DNA of 64,000 nt from Rapana venosa (lineage: Eukaryota; Mollusca; Gastropoda; Neogastropoda; Muricidae), in contig CM054138.1 in assembly GCA_028751875.1 (NCBI GenBank), forward strand, positions 38,163,336-38,227,335, read 5' to 3'. Of the stretch, positions 32,003 to 42,081 are shown in pieces. The position numbers and the translations under genes were made by a program. The notes below the pieces were generated by a model. The model did no database searches and had not been told where the DNA came from. It saw only the letters and a program-made list of their open reading frames with translations. Position 1 is the stretch's first letter; each line of letters starts with the position of its first letter.

Positions 32003-32218
32003 TTGGGGATAAGAACATTTTTCAATACAGAGGTTGTAAATATATGTAAGATGTTCAGAATGGGGGCAGATATTCTTAAGATTTTACTGTCTAAATCATC
32101 CATGCCTCGGGAGTTGAACTGTTTCAATAAATACAAATATCTGTACACCTCGCTGACACTGATAACCTTTAAGTCAAATCTAGAATGTATATCTTTTAAA
32201 TCACAGTAGTTTTTAAGG

Positions 32219-32220
32219 GG

Positions 32221-32261
<41 letters not shown>

Positions 32262-32294
32262 TATAATTAGTAATATATATATATATATAATAAA

Positions 32295-32346
<52 letters not shown>

Positions 32347-32370
32347 AGAAAAGAGAGAGAGAGAGAGAGA
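32219..32370. repeat. GATA, TA and GA microsatellites
   Basis: (GATA)n 32221-32262, TA 32270-32290, (GA)n 32296-32372. The array truncates the 5' side of the L2-like LINE. Confidence 0.95.
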
Positions 32371-32765
32371 GTTTCTCAAACTCAAAAATAAAAGCCATTA
32401 CGTTTCAAACACAAGTTTTGCTTGTATCAAGAATACAAACCCACTCACTCACTCACTCAGTCCCATGTCCCAAAGGACGTAGGGGGACATAAGAGAAGAC
32501 GCAACAGAGATCTTTTTCCATGATTCACGATCCTGTGTGGCTAGTAGAAGGTGTTGCAGGGGTTGGGCGGTCCAGTCTTTGATGTTGTCAACCCATGATT
32601 TCTGTTGGCGGCCTCTTCTTCTCTTGCCTTCAACCGTTCCCTGCAAGATGGTTTTTGCTAAGGTGTTGTGTCTTTGTGGTGTGACCAAACCCCATCAGTT
32701 TTCTCCTCTTTATGGTGGAGATAGAGGTTTTGGTGGCCCACACGTTTTTCATTTCTTCTTTCGCA

Positions 32766-33629
32766 TTAGTTGTTGGTCTTGTGTTCTTTGAATGATATTT
32801 TGAGGAGTCTTCTGGGCACTTGTTCTCGAATGCTTGGATTCTCCTCTCTAGCTCTGCTGACAGAGTCCCCTGATTCACAGCCATATAGGAGGAAGATATC
32901 ACGAGGGATTTGTAGAGGTGATATTTGTGCAGAAAGCTGATGTTGTTGCTTCTGATGATCCTCTTGAGTCTGGCTAGAGCAGATGTTGCTGTTGCAAATG
33001 CGAGCTTTCACTTCATTGTTTGATGTGCCATCTTTTGTTAGGACGGAGCCTAAGTATTTGAATTGGCTCACCTCTTCCAGTATTTCTCCATTCATCTTTA
33101 TTTCCGTGCTGTCATTACTAGCGCTATTGACCATGATCTTTGATTTCTCTGTACTGACCTCCATGCCGTATGCGCTCGCTCGATCTGATAGACTATCTGT
33201 GAGGTTATGCAGTTCTTGTTTGCTGCCGCCCATGAGGTCAATGTCATCTGCAAATCTGAGGTTGCAAAGGGGTCTTCCACCAATGGAGATGCAAGTGTGG
33301 TGGTTTTGCAGTGTCTCTGTCATGATGTTTTTGAGGAAGAGGTTGAAAAGTACAGGTGAGAGAAGGCAGCCCTGACGAACCCCAACCGTAGTCTTGAAGA
33401 ACTCGCCCATGTGATTGTTCATGAAAACTGCACTTCTTGCGTTCTCGTACAGTGCCTTGATGACTTCAATGAGGCAGCTGTTAATGTTGAAGTGCCTGAG
33501 TACTTGCCAGAGGCCGTCATGCCATACCCTGTCAAAGGCCTTTTTGAAGTCTATGAAATTGTGATACAAGTCTTTTTGGTGTTGGAGATGTTTCTCTATC
33601 AGAATTCTCAGATTGAAAATTTGTTCCAT
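32766..33629 (-). pseudogene. RTE reverse transcriptase core, open 287 residues
   Basis: The longest real coding stretch in the window. It reads MEQIFNLRILIEKHLQHQKD, FIDFKKAFDRVWHDGLW (first catalytic Asp), FMNNHMGEFFKTTVGVRQGC, LLSPVLFNLFLKNIM and SIGGRPLCNLRFADDIDLMG (catalytic Asp pair). MNGEILEEVSQFKYLGSVLT follows, then KDGTSNNEVKARI. After about residue 215 the sequence (SSQTQEDHQKQQHQ) departs from the family pattern, which marks a frameshift. LYGCESGDSVSRAREENPSI likewise replaces the expected LYGCESWTL..LERRIQAF, which continues in another frame (32630-32902). Confidence 0.88.
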
Positions 33630-33881
33630 TGTGCTGCGTTTTGGTCTAAAGCCGGCTTGTTCTTCTGCCAGGAGTTTTTCCCGCTTGGTTTTTCAGTCTG
33701 TTGAGGACTACCTGCAGCATGATCTTGCCAGGATAGCTTATGAGATTGATGGTTCTGTAGTTCTGGCATTGCTTGAGGTTTCCTTTCTTTGGTAGGGGTA
33801 TTACAAGAGACTGTGTCCATTCTTTTGGCCATTCTTTGGTGTCGTGAATCTTCTGAAAGTTCTGTGAATCGCCTTGCTGTT

Positions 33882-34545
33882 TCATTCCCTCCATTTTTTT
33901 ATGAATTCAGCTGGGATGTTATCGATTCCAGGGGACTTTCCCTTCTTCAATTGTTTAATAGCTGTGTCTACTTCACACCTTAGTATTGGTGGGTCTTTAT
34001 CTTGGTGTTCAGGGGTGTTTTCAGAAACTATGTTGGTATCTGGGCGTAGTGGGTAGTTATACAATCCCTCACAGTATTCCGTCCAGCGTTGGAGGATGGC
34101 AATGTTTTCCGTTAAAAGATTTCCTTCTTTGTCTTCAATAAAAGAGGCTTTAGGCTGTGTGGTTTTCGTTAGTGATTTCAGTGTCGTAAGCTGTTTTGCT
34201 GTTTCCCTTCGCCATTCCAACTTCGATGCTGTGACATTGTTCTTCTATCCACGCTTCTTTGGCTTCTCTCATCTTTTTCCTCACTTCTCTGTGGCTATTC
34301 CTGTATTTGTTGTTGGCTTCTTGACTTGTGAACTTTTGTTTCTTAAGCTCTCTTCTTTTGTCGCAAAGGTCAAGAACCTCATTTGTCACCCAGGGTTGTT
34401 TCTTTGCTCTGCTTCTTCCTAATGTTTCTTCTGGTGCTGTCATTAGCACTTCTTTGATGTTGTTGGCTAGTGTGTCCACATCATTGTCGATGGCTGTGAG
34501 TGCGGCGAACTTTCCTTCAATGTTGGCTTGGAAGATCTCAACCAC
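33882..34545 (-). pseudogene. RTE linker and RT fingers, two overlapping frames
   Basis: 34150-34545 reads TLANNIKEVLMTAPEETLGR, KKQPWVTNEVLDLCDKRREL, REVRKKMREAKEAWIEEQCH. 33882-34220 continues with LTTLKSLTKTTQPKASFIED, AILQRWTEYCEGLYNY, ILRCEVDTAIKQLKKGKSPG and IDNIPAEF. The overlap of the two frames near 34150-34220 marks a single frameshift. This linker is where the RTE at 7.0-9.6 kb was split, and it supplied the reference for the empty site. Confidence 0.85.
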
Positions 34546-34955
34546 TGTTGGGTCTTTTTGAGTTTTTCCAGATCAAATCTTATGCGTGGGTTTTTTGGCT
34601 GTTGTTTTCCTTTCAGTTTCAGCTTGATGGTGGTAAGTACAAGGTCGTGGTCACTGCCAATGTCAGCTCCTGGGAATGTTCTTGTGTTTGCCTTGTTTAT
34701 GCTGGATTTGAATCTTTTGGGTGACAGAATGTAGTCAATTTGATTGTGAATCAGACCATTTGGTGAGTGCCAAGTTGATGTTCTAGATGGCTTGTGAGGG
34801 TGGAGTGTGTTAGCCAGAGTTAATTTGTGCTTCTGTGCGAATTCCAGCAGCCGCTGTCTTCTTTCATTTGTTTCTCCTAGTCCAAAGCGTCCTGTGGTTC
34901 CAGCCCAGGTGTCATAGGCATCAGGTCCCACCTTAGAATTCCAGTCGCCTTCCAC
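34467..34955 (-). pseudogene. RTE endonuclease C-terminal part, open 162 residues
   Basis: It begins (V/M)EGDWNSKVGPDAYDTWAG and continues TTGRFGLGETNERRQRLLEF, LTLANTLHPHKPSRTSTWHS, NGLIHNQIDYILSPKRF, TRTFPGADIGSDHDLVL. GDWN, QIDYIL and SDH are the catalytic/structural motifs of the AP-like fold and all are kept. The N-terminal part (TWNVRTL, GFGETTTQDG) lies upstream in other frames at 35020-35360. Confidence 0.88.
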
Positions 34956-35578
34956 AATAAGAATGTCTTTTTTGGGCGTTTTGGAGATGACGTTTTCAAG
35001 TTATTCATAGCATTCTTCTATCTGGTCATCATCGTAGTCAGATGTTGGAGCATACACTTGGATGATGGTTAGATTCTGGGGTTTTGCAGAAACTCTGATT
35101 GAGATGAGTCTGCTGGATACTGGTGTGCAGCTGACGATGCTTGACACAATCTCTTTCCTGACAATGAAGCCTACTCCGTGTTGATGTAGTTTCTCTTCTC
35201 CACTGTACCATATCTTGTGGCCGTCTTGCGTGGTTGTTTCTCCGAAGCCAGTCCATCTGACTTCCGCAAGCCCTAGGATGTCCCCATTTATATCTTTTTA
35301 GTTCATGTGTGAGTTCCTGTACACTTCCTGTTTGGTATAGAGTCCTCACATTCCATGTTCGATGGTTACTCCTTTTTTTGGAAGCTTTAGAGTTGGTTCT
35401 GCTCCAGTAGCGCACTTGTCACTCCCACCCTGGAGGCTTGCAGTGGGTAGCGCGGTCGTTGTTGATCCGGGCCTCGACCGATCCAGCATGTTTTTCTGTT
35501 TTGTTTTTCTCATCATGTCCTTGCAGTGGGCTTGAGGAAGCTTGGTGGCGCCCATCTCCTCTCCAAGACTCCTACTCC

Positions 35579-35637
35579 CACACCCACACCCAAACACCAC
35601 AAACACAACCCCACACCCCACCCCACCACACAACACA

Positions 35638-35683
<46 letters not shown>

Positions 35684-35692
35684 ACCCACATA
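35579..35692. repeat. CA-rich microsatellite
   Basis: ccacacccacacccaaacac is followed by a long (CA)n to 35682. It abuts the 5' end of the RTE element. Confidence 0.93.
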
Positions 35693-36215
35693 TAAACTCA
35701 CATGCACATGCAGTGAAGAACAAGATCAGTACCCTATTACAAATGTCTCCACAAGAATGCACCTTCCTATCTCTGTGACTGTTTTCACCTGCACACTCCT
35801 TGTTCCCTCCGTTCTCCTGTTTACAAACACCCAGATTCAAACAATTCAATTTCAGCCGTTGTTCTTCCTTTATTTCTGGTCCATCTATCTGGAATGATCT
35901 CCCTCTCTCCCTTTGCCAATTTTCTTCATTTGACACCTTCAAATCCATCCTAAAGACACACTTATTACCTACCTAGGATCTTTTTCCATTATCACACTTC
36001 ACATTTGTCCCTGCCTTCGAGCAACCTCCGTCACCTTGCCTTAGTGCGTTACTCTGTGTGTGTGTGTGGGGGGGGGGGGGGGTAAATTTAAAATCTGTTA
36101 ATTTTATTTGTATGCGCGTGAATGATATGAATGCAAGCGCTTTGATTTTTTGCTTTGCAAGATTCAGCCTGTAAAAAAATTATAAATTGTATTGTCCTTA
36201 GTATTATTGTCTAAA
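35693..36215 (+). mobile_element. L2-like LINE C-terminus and 3' end
   Basis: The frames give TRMHLPISVTVFTCTLLVPS, FKQFNFSRCSSFISGPSIWN and DLPLSLCQFSSFDTFKSILK with THLLPT and a stop near 35975. 'GPSIWNDLPLSLR..SSF.TFK..LKTHL' is the usual C-terminus of L2/CR1 elements in this window (also 40210-40470 and 50400-50640 on minus). The 3' end at 36130-36190 has the aagcgctttgattttttgct block. Confidence 0.78.
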
Positions 36216-36429
36216 AGAGATATTCGGCTCCTCTACTATAAACTCATCTGATGCCCACTTTTTCCACTCTCCCAAAATGTGTTTAAATATTCTTGCAGTA
36301 AATGTCTTTTTCTTCTATTGGTAATGTGTGCCTCAAACTTTTGTGTTTTTTCCCCCCTATATGTTAGATTGCGGCACTATAGATGCACCTAAGGAAGTTC
36401 TACTGATCTTTTGCGTTCAATTCTTAGTC
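36216..36429. other. No recognisable gene
   Basis: AT-rich sequence between two LINE pieces; I read no motif. Confidence 0.4.
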
Positions 36430-37190
36430 TTTTGTCATGGCCAGGGTTTCTACAAGTCGCTCAAATGAACTTCTGTTTTTTGTCAGCATAAGGTATTGAC
36501 ATTCTTTGACTAATTTTTCTTTTTGGAGTAGTGAATTTTTAGGCTTCTTTTTAACCTTAGATGCAATCAGTGAGTGGTCAGTGTGACAGTCAGCACTGCG
36601 GTGTGCTCTGGTGTTGCAGATACTGTACTGTTCAGGGAATTTCGCCTGTCAATGATCAGATTTAGTTGGTGCCAATGCTTAGACCTGGGATGTCTCTGGG
36701 ATGTTTTGAGACGTGACATTTCGTTGGAACACAGAGCTTGTGACGTGGCAGCTGCAAAGTTCTAGAAGTCTCTGGCCATTTCCATTCATTTTCCCCATAC
36801 CATGATGTCTTAGAATGCCTGGCCAAGACTCTCAATCTCTACGCACCCATGCATTGAAGTTATCCAGGAGGTTGACTTGCTCTGGTGGGTGATAGTTTCC
36901 TCTTGATGATGGGGCCTTGTGACTCTTAAAATAGGTCTTTGATTTCAGTTGAGGCTATCAGGGTGAGTGCATTGGTGTATACAAAGTTGACGACACCTTT
37001 GTTGAAAGGCGATAGGTGGGGGATTCTCTCCATAACAGCTATTGTAGGCTCTATCAAGTGCTGCAGAATATTCTTTACTGCAAATCACCCCATGTTCTCT
37101 GGCTTCATCAGAACTCTCCTTCAAGGAGCCACTGTTGAGAAGACGCGCCTCCTGCAATGTTTGCAGCTTTAATCCAATCCAGAAGCCATA
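36430..37190 (-). mobile_element. LINE endonuclease fragment of a further family
   Basis: The minus strand reads WPGILGHHGMGKMNGNGQRL-like sequence (in two frames), LLELCSCHKLCVSN, HVKTSQRHPRSKHWHQLDLI and IIDRRNSLNSTVSATP, then HTDHSLIASKVKKK. 'VGxD...WpGvLGxHGxGxxNxNGxxLLelC', 'TW.hPRSkhWHqlDyii' and 'TDHxLv' are standard endonuclease landmarks of a widespread invertebrate LINE. Upstream, a separate frame near 36945-37157 (REHGVICSKEYSAALDRAYN) may belong to it. No RT follows. Confidence 0.7.
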
Positions 37191-37997
37191 TCTGAGCTGT
37201 CATCTCGTAAGATTTTAAAATCTCATATTGAAGCTGTACAACTATAATAATACAGATTTAGGGTTTAAAACCAATCCTCTTGTCATTCCTTGTATCAATG
37301 CCCTGGCCAACCATAAGGGTCAACCAAGGAAGGCAAAATAAAACCAAAGCCAGATTTCTCAGATTGTTTAAATAGAAAATGCCATCAAGTACTGCTAACT
37401 TTCATGTGCCTTCTGTAACTTGAAGGTCTTCTGTCAATCCTGCACACATATTGCGTACGTTTCAGCTTGCAGTTCCAATTCGAAGAGCTAAAGTATTCTG
37501 TCGAGCAATGTGATGTAGTCTCCTAACAGCCACTGGAGCAGGCAGGGAAATTGACTAGTGAAATACTATAATCTTTCCCATCATCAAAGACACCCACCGC
37601 ACCCAACTGTATGCTGATAACACCTGTAACTGCTTGTCTTCCATGTTGTGCTCTCACCAGATGGTGAGACCAGATGAAGTGACCTCTCCATGTCTACTTG
37701 TGCCCAGACAACAAGACCCCATATTCAGCCTAAACGATAAAATCCAGTACAGTTGGCACTAGTTTGGTAGCAGGAGTTGCCAGAAGTCGTCTATCACTTG
37801 TGTGAATAGACAAACTGAAGAACACACTCCGAATTTTCTCTCTGGATATACTTCCATAGTTCTTTGCATGACTGGATATGGTTGCAAGAAAGTGGAGGTT
37901 TTAAATCAGGGGTTTCCTTCCCTTAGACGAACTGCCTCCCAAGGCTAATGACATCTATTTACTCTTCAGCAACTGGTTTTAAGGCGCCAGTGACCCG
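37191..37997. other. No recognisable gene
   Basis: Normal-complexity sequence with no open frame longer than about 50 codons and no readable motif. It ends at a triplet array. Confidence 0.4.
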
Positions 37998-38168
<171 letters not shown>

Positions 38169-38399
38169 ACGAGTGCGCCTGGTCTCTTTTATGATGAAAG
38201 CTCTACAAACGGATATATACATATCATATACATAACGAACAAAAAGACAAATGCATATGGGCAGCCACACACACGCTTTCACCCTAACCCATTCTCCTCA
38301 CTGGCTACCATTCATCATTTGCAAGCCTCGCACATGTAATATCTCACCCTCCCACATTACAACACGTGTATGCAAGCACCTATGCATGTATGTGCCCAC

Positions 38400-38452
38400 A
38401 CACACAACCATGCACACAAGTGCGCGCATGCACACATGCTCGCGAGCACGCA

Positions 38453-38499
<47 letters not shown>

Positions 38500-38503
38500 A
38501 CCA

Positions 38504-38536
<33 letters not shown>

Positions 38537-38560
38537 CAAACATACACAGAATTACTTTAC
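38400..38560. repeat. CA microsatellite
   Basis: (CA)n 38456-38498, an accaccaacac interruption, then (CA)n to 38532. Confidence 0.96.
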
Positions 38561-38785
38561 GTAACGTTACGTTACATTTGAAAGATGTGTTTTAAGATTG
38601 GATTTAAAACCAAGAGAGTATGGGAGAGAGTTCCAGATTCAAAGGGATCGCTCGCCATACGGTTTTGTTTGGAAGGTTGGGGTACAAACAAACGGTATCA
38701 GCAGAGGTGTAAAGATTACAAGATTTAAGTAGCAACAGAATTATTAAAATATCTAAAGCACTGTGTGGCAAGTTTGTGTTGAATT
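38561..38785 (-). mobile_element. Probable L2-like LINE C-terminal scrap
   Basis: On plus, gtgttttaagattggatttaaaa with agagagttccagattcaaag resembles the minus-strand 'SxWNSL..LKSNLKTHL' C-terminus seen at 40.2 and 50.5 kb. It is short and decayed, so the call is tentative. Confidence 0.4.
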
Positions 38786-38820
38786 CCTGGTAGTAGTAGT
38801 AGTAGTACTACTACTACTAC

Positions 38821-38859
<39 letters not shown>

Positions 38860-38862
38860 AAG

Positions 38863-38927
<65 letters not shown>

Positions 38928-38932
38928 TTTGC

Positions 38933-38966
<34 letters not shown>

Positions 38967-38973
38967 GCTGCTG

Positions 38974-39034
<61 letters not shown>
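38786..39034. repeat. Compound triplet array with opposed halves
   Basis: (TAG)n, then (TAC)n, (TAG)n, (TAC)n, (TGC)n with one slip, then (TAC)n. TAG and TAC blocks are reverse complements of each other when read in phase (CTA/TAG), so the array contains several potential hairpins. It abuts the L2-like 3' end block (39035-39085) and is probably that element's expanded 3' tail. Confidence 0.95.
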
Positions 39035-39035
<1 letters not shown>

Positions 39036-39087
39036 ATGTATGGAATTTATATAGCGCTGAATCTTGTAAAGCAATAAATCAAAGCGC

Positions 39088-39284
39088 TCAGATTTTTTTT
39101 CGAGGATAATGGAATAAGCACTCAAGTGCTTTTTTACATCCAGTCCCCGTGTGTATGCGGTTTTGTACATTTTTTCATCTGTTCCCACCGGCACACAATG
39201 GCCTACTCTTTCGAAAAGCGGAACAGGATTTAACGTGTGCGCAAGATGTTCTGCATGGTTCGCACACGGGGCCTCATCCGAAAG

Positions 39285-39287
<3 letters not shown>
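39088..39287 (-). mobile_element. SINE A 3' part
   Basis: Plus reads tcgaggataatggaataagc, cagtccccgtgtgtatgcgg, ttcccaccggcacacaatgg, taacgtgtgcgcaagatgtt and ggggcctcatccgaaagact. The head is missing; an (ACT)n array follows at once. Confidence 0.85.
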
Positions 39288-39358
<71 letters not shown>

Positions 39359-39392
39359 GAGGAGGAGCAGCAGCAGCAGCAGCAGCTACCAG
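39286..39392. repeat. (ACT)n-(AGT)n inverted triplet array plus GGA/GCA
   Basis: About 11 ACT triplets (39285-39318) are followed directly by about 13 AGT triplets (39318-39358), which pair as one long near-perfect hairpin. GGA and GCA triplets follow. Confidence 0.95.
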
Positions 39393-39849
39393 TAGTTTCA
39401 ATATTGTTGTTATGAACAGGTCATCGCCAATCTATTATCGTTTTTGTTGTCCTTTGTTATGAATGTTATTTCAGTACCACAAAAACATACAGAGCTTACA
39501 GAATGCAGAAGCCACACGCTTGACAGCACTTCCACAAAAGATGGAAAGACGACCAATCGGAAGACCTTTCCCAACAAAGAAGGAAACAATCGGGGATAAG
39601 CTGAGCATCAAACGGATTCTAAGTGGTCTTAAGTCTGATGTCCGTGTCTGGTACCACTTCTTTGCCCGTCTTGTTTGTCAGTCTGTCTGTCAGGCTGCCT
39701 GTCTGGTGCTGGATTATTTCTGTGTCTGCCAGTCTGTCTTATAGACATAGCACAAAAATAGTATGCAGTACTATTTCTGAATTTTCTATAATTGTGGAAT
39801 GTGTCATACTGGTTATAACTATTGCCATAACTTTTCTTTCTCCTTCTCA
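39393..39849. other. No recognisable gene
   Basis: An open frame 39463-39744 (93 residues; LSIKRILSGLKSDVRVWYHF) has no domain I recognise and no clear start context. It may be chance. Confidence 0.35.
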
Positions 39850-39854
39850 TTCTC

Positions 39855-39857
<3 letters not shown>

Positions 39858-39903
<46 letters not shown>

Positions 39904-39910
39904 GACATCA
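39858..39910. repeat. (ATC)n microsatellite
   Basis: About 15 ATC triplets; it lies directly upstream of the 5S-like SINE head. Confidence 0.95.
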
Positions 39911-39924
39911 TCAATAAAATTTCT

Positions 39925-40220
39925 TTAGTACTGAGGGTGCTCAGAGGTCAGAGAACTCGCTTTCTCCAAGCTAAGGTTAAGCAGTGTTTACCAAATGGAT
40001 GGGTGACCGTTCGCGCGCTTTGGCTTCAGTACAGTCCCCGATATAAACCGAGGTCACGTGTGTGAATGCACGCAGAACACGTTACGTTTAAACCTGCTCC
40101 ACTTTTTGGAAGATTAGGCCATTGTGTGCCGGTGGGAATGGATTACAAAGTATACAAAATTGCATACACACGGGGACTGGATGAAAAAGCATATGAGTGC
40201 TTATTCCATTATCCTCGAAA
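39925..40220 (+). mobile_element. SINE with 5S-rRNA-like head and SINE A tail
   Basis: The head (39928-40020) contains ctccaagctaaggttaagca and atggatgggtgaccg. These resemble the 5S rRNA internal promoter (box A 'AAGCTAAGCAG' and box C 'GGATGGGTGACCGCC'). The body from about 40030 then matches SINE A in plus orientation (ataaaccgaggtcacgtgtg, taggccattgtgtgccggtg, cacacggggactggat, attccattatcctcgaaa). So a 5S-derived promoter is joined to the same tail that elsewhere carries a tRNA-derived head. The 5S match is partial, with an insertion near box A. Confidence 0.6.
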
Positions 40221-40473
40221 AAAATCAGATAAGTGTTTCTTTAGGCTAGATTTGAAAGTATTAAATGAAGAATTTTGGCGAAGGGAGAGAGGAAGGTCAT
40301 CCCAGATAGATGGACTAGAAATAATGAAAGAACGACGGCTGACACTGAATTGTTTGAACTTGGGTGTTAAAATCACAGGGTGTCTGCAGCAGAGAACGGA
40401 GGGAACGTGTAGGAGTGTACAGGTGAACACAGACTCTGAGTCTAGTGGAGACATTTGTTACAGAGAGTTCTGA
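40210..40473 (-). pseudogene. L2-like LINE C-terminal end
   Basis: The frame 40209-40454 reads SVFTCTLLHVPSVLCC, LTPKFKQFSVSRRSFIISSP, SIWDDLPLSLRQNSSFNTFK and SSLKKHLSDFF. 'SPSIWDDLPLSLR' is the shared end motif of the L2-like LINEs here. It is the 3' part of the element that continues at 41.1-42.1 kb beyond the minisatellite. Confidence 0.82.
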
Positions 40474-40599
40474 TCTTGTACTTCTTTCTTTGTGCGACAG
40501 GCAACGAATGAAGTGATCGACAGAGAGGAGTGATGTGTTCAGATTTTGTTTCTTAGGACGTCGAGCTGCAGAGTTTTGTATAAGTTGAAGGAAATGAAA

Positions 40600-41133
40600 A
40601 GTGAATAACAGTAATCTAAAGTGAATAACAGTAATCTAAAGTGAATAACAGTAATCAAAAGTGAATAACAGTAATCTAAAGTGAATAACAGTAATCCAAA
40701 GTGAATAACAGAAATCTAAAGTGAATAACAGTAATCTAAAGTGAATAACAGTAATCTAAAGTGAATAACAGTAATCTAAAGTGAATAACAGTAATCTAAA
40801 GTGAATAACAGTAATCTTAAGTGAATAACAGTAATCTAAAGTGGAAACAGTAATCTAAAGTGAATAACAGTAATCTTAAGTGAATAACAGTAATCTAAAG
40901 TGAATAACAGTAATCTAAAGTGAATAACAGTAATCTAAAGTGAAAAAAGTAATCTAAAGTGAATAACAGTAATCTAAAGTGAATAACAGTAATCTTAAGT
41001 GAATAACAGTAATCTAAAGTGGAAACAGTAATCTAAAGTGAATAACAGTAATCTTAAGTGAATAACAGTAATCTAAAGTGGAAACAGTAATCTAAAGTGA
41101 ATAACAGTAATCCAAAGTGAACTACAGTAATCC
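40600..41133. repeat. 20-bp minisatellite (~27 units) born from a LINE motif
   Basis: The unit gtgaataacagtaatctaaa repeats about 27 times, with a few 17-19 bp variants (gtggaaacagtaatctaaa). On minus it reads gattactgttattcacttta. That is the codon string for D-Y-C-(Y/S)-S-L, i.e. the LDYCNSL motif of the LINE. At the right edge the LINE reads ttctcgactggattactgta then gttcacttt, and the repeat grows from there. Confidence 0.93.
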
Positions 41134-41216
41134 AGTCGAGAAAGAATGAGAGATGTCAAGCTTGAGTGTTGCATCAGTAGACGGATAATTGCGAATTGTT
41201 CTTAGTGCCGGAATAT

Positions 41217-42081
41217 TCATAGTTGTAGGACTGTCATAAAGACATAACAACACCTGTGGACAGAGGAACTGAGGTACTGCCAAATTCTATTGAAGTTGTT
41301 GTAGAGGAGAGGTTTTTTTTCCATATCTAAGAACATGGTTTTCGTTTTATTGGCATTAAATTTTAGCTGTAACTTGTTCTTAATAATCCAATTGTGAATA
41401 TCTTGAAGACAGTATGACGCATTCGACAAGAAGAAATGCAGATTTTCAGGAGTATCGCTACTTTGTTCCTGAGAACAATCTGCATAGAAATTATCCTAGA
41501 TCTGGTAACGGTTTATTGTAAAATCATATTAAAGTGGAGAATGAAGAGAACGGGGCCCTGTGGGACTCCACATTCAAGTTTGACAGGTTTTGAATGAATT
41601 ACGTTTAACTGTCTGGATTTGGTCTGTAAGGTATGACAGAAACCACGTGAGGGCTAAGCCTCCAAATATTTAAGTCAGGAGAGAATGAATGGCCTATAGT
41701 GTCAAAGACTGCATATAAGTCGAGAAGCGAGAGAAGGGAGATTTTTCATGCAGCAGAAACAAGCAGACGCGCAATAAAGATATGGACTGGGGTGATTTCG
41801 TTGTTGTGGTTGGTACGATAGGCAGACTAAAAAGGAGGATGGAGACTATTGGAATGAATGTGGCTGTTGAGCTGTATTAGAAATACTTTCTCAAGTACTG
41901 TAGAGATAAAAGGTAGGTTAGAAACAGATCTATAATTCTTTAGAATTTTTGGATCGATGTCATGCTCTTTGAGTAGAGGTCTGAGAACTGATGGAAATTT
42001 TCCTGAAATGAGTGAGGATGATTTCACTGTTTTTGTGATAGTGGGTAGAAGTTGTGAAAAGCATTGAGAAAAGAGTAACAA
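41217..42081 (-). pseudogene. L2/CR1-like RT fragments
   Basis: 41827-42081 holds the RT entry (LPTITKTVKSSSLISGKFPS, KEHDIDPKILKNYRSVSNLP, FISTVLEKVFLIQLNSHIHS, NSLHPPF). 41217-41429 holds the post-catalytic part (CLQDIHNWIIKNKLQLKFNA, NKTKTMFLDMEKK). Between them, on plus, words such as gggccctgtgggactccac (41551-41570; GVPQGS..GP region) and gtcaaagactgcatataagt (41700-41720; DLYAVFDT) show the rest in decayed form. Confidence 0.8.

Larger units (their letters stand above)
28580..32215 (-). mobile_element. L2/CR1-like LINE with (TTCGAG)n tail, inactive
   Basis: The minus strand reads RT N-terminal sequence (MFKIAKVIPFFKSGDSNDPP, NYRPIFILSTLSKPLEKHLK; 31880-32002), GTVFVDFAKAFDTIDHNLLL (31690-31740), YGVPQGSVLGPILFTIYIND and CCELFADDTTLHSTDKDV (31420-31570). 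The C-terminal LNPDIDYASTCLDLASKNSL and RRSLKLILLRSSSLKICHYK (30960-31080) come next. The 3' UTR runs down to a gaactcgaactcgaactcga tail (28585-28605). The same tail and gagggtatatggataagcc block, inverted, lie at the 3' end of the related LINE at 43.4-45.2 kb. VDF and FADD are present but the frames are broken. It is interrupted by SINE C and microsatellites. Confidence 0.83.
32440..35578 (-). mobile_element. RTE/BovB-like LINE, best-preserved copy
   Basis: This is a nearly complete ~3.1 kb element. On minus, 5' to 3': N-terminal extension with GGSDKCATGAEPTLKLPKKG (35395-35460); endonuclease TWNVRTLYQTGSVQEL (35305-35355), VEGDWNSKVG, HNQIDYILSPKRFKSSINKA and FPGADIGSDHDLVL (34640-34960). 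Then come the linker (34150-34545), RT GKSPGIDNIPAEF (33900-33945), DFKKAFDRVWHDGLW, VGVRQGCLLSPVLFN, CNLRFADDIDLMGG (32766-33629) and a C-terminal LAKTILQGTVEGKRRRGRQ block (32600-32670). The 3' tail is ctga/ctca repeats at 32443-32461 (cactcactcactcactcag). Every catalytic motif I can check is present (WNVR, GDWN, SDH, DF, FADD), but frameshifts break the frame. Confidence 0.9.

Noticed and set aside
39463..39744. 93-residue open frame with LSIKRILSGLKSDVRVWYHF
   Set aside because: No recognisable domain or conserved partner in the window; left as unassigned.
40600..41133. CRISPR-like regular repeats
   Set aside because: There are no unique spacers; it is a head-to-tail 20-bp minisatellite in an animal genome.
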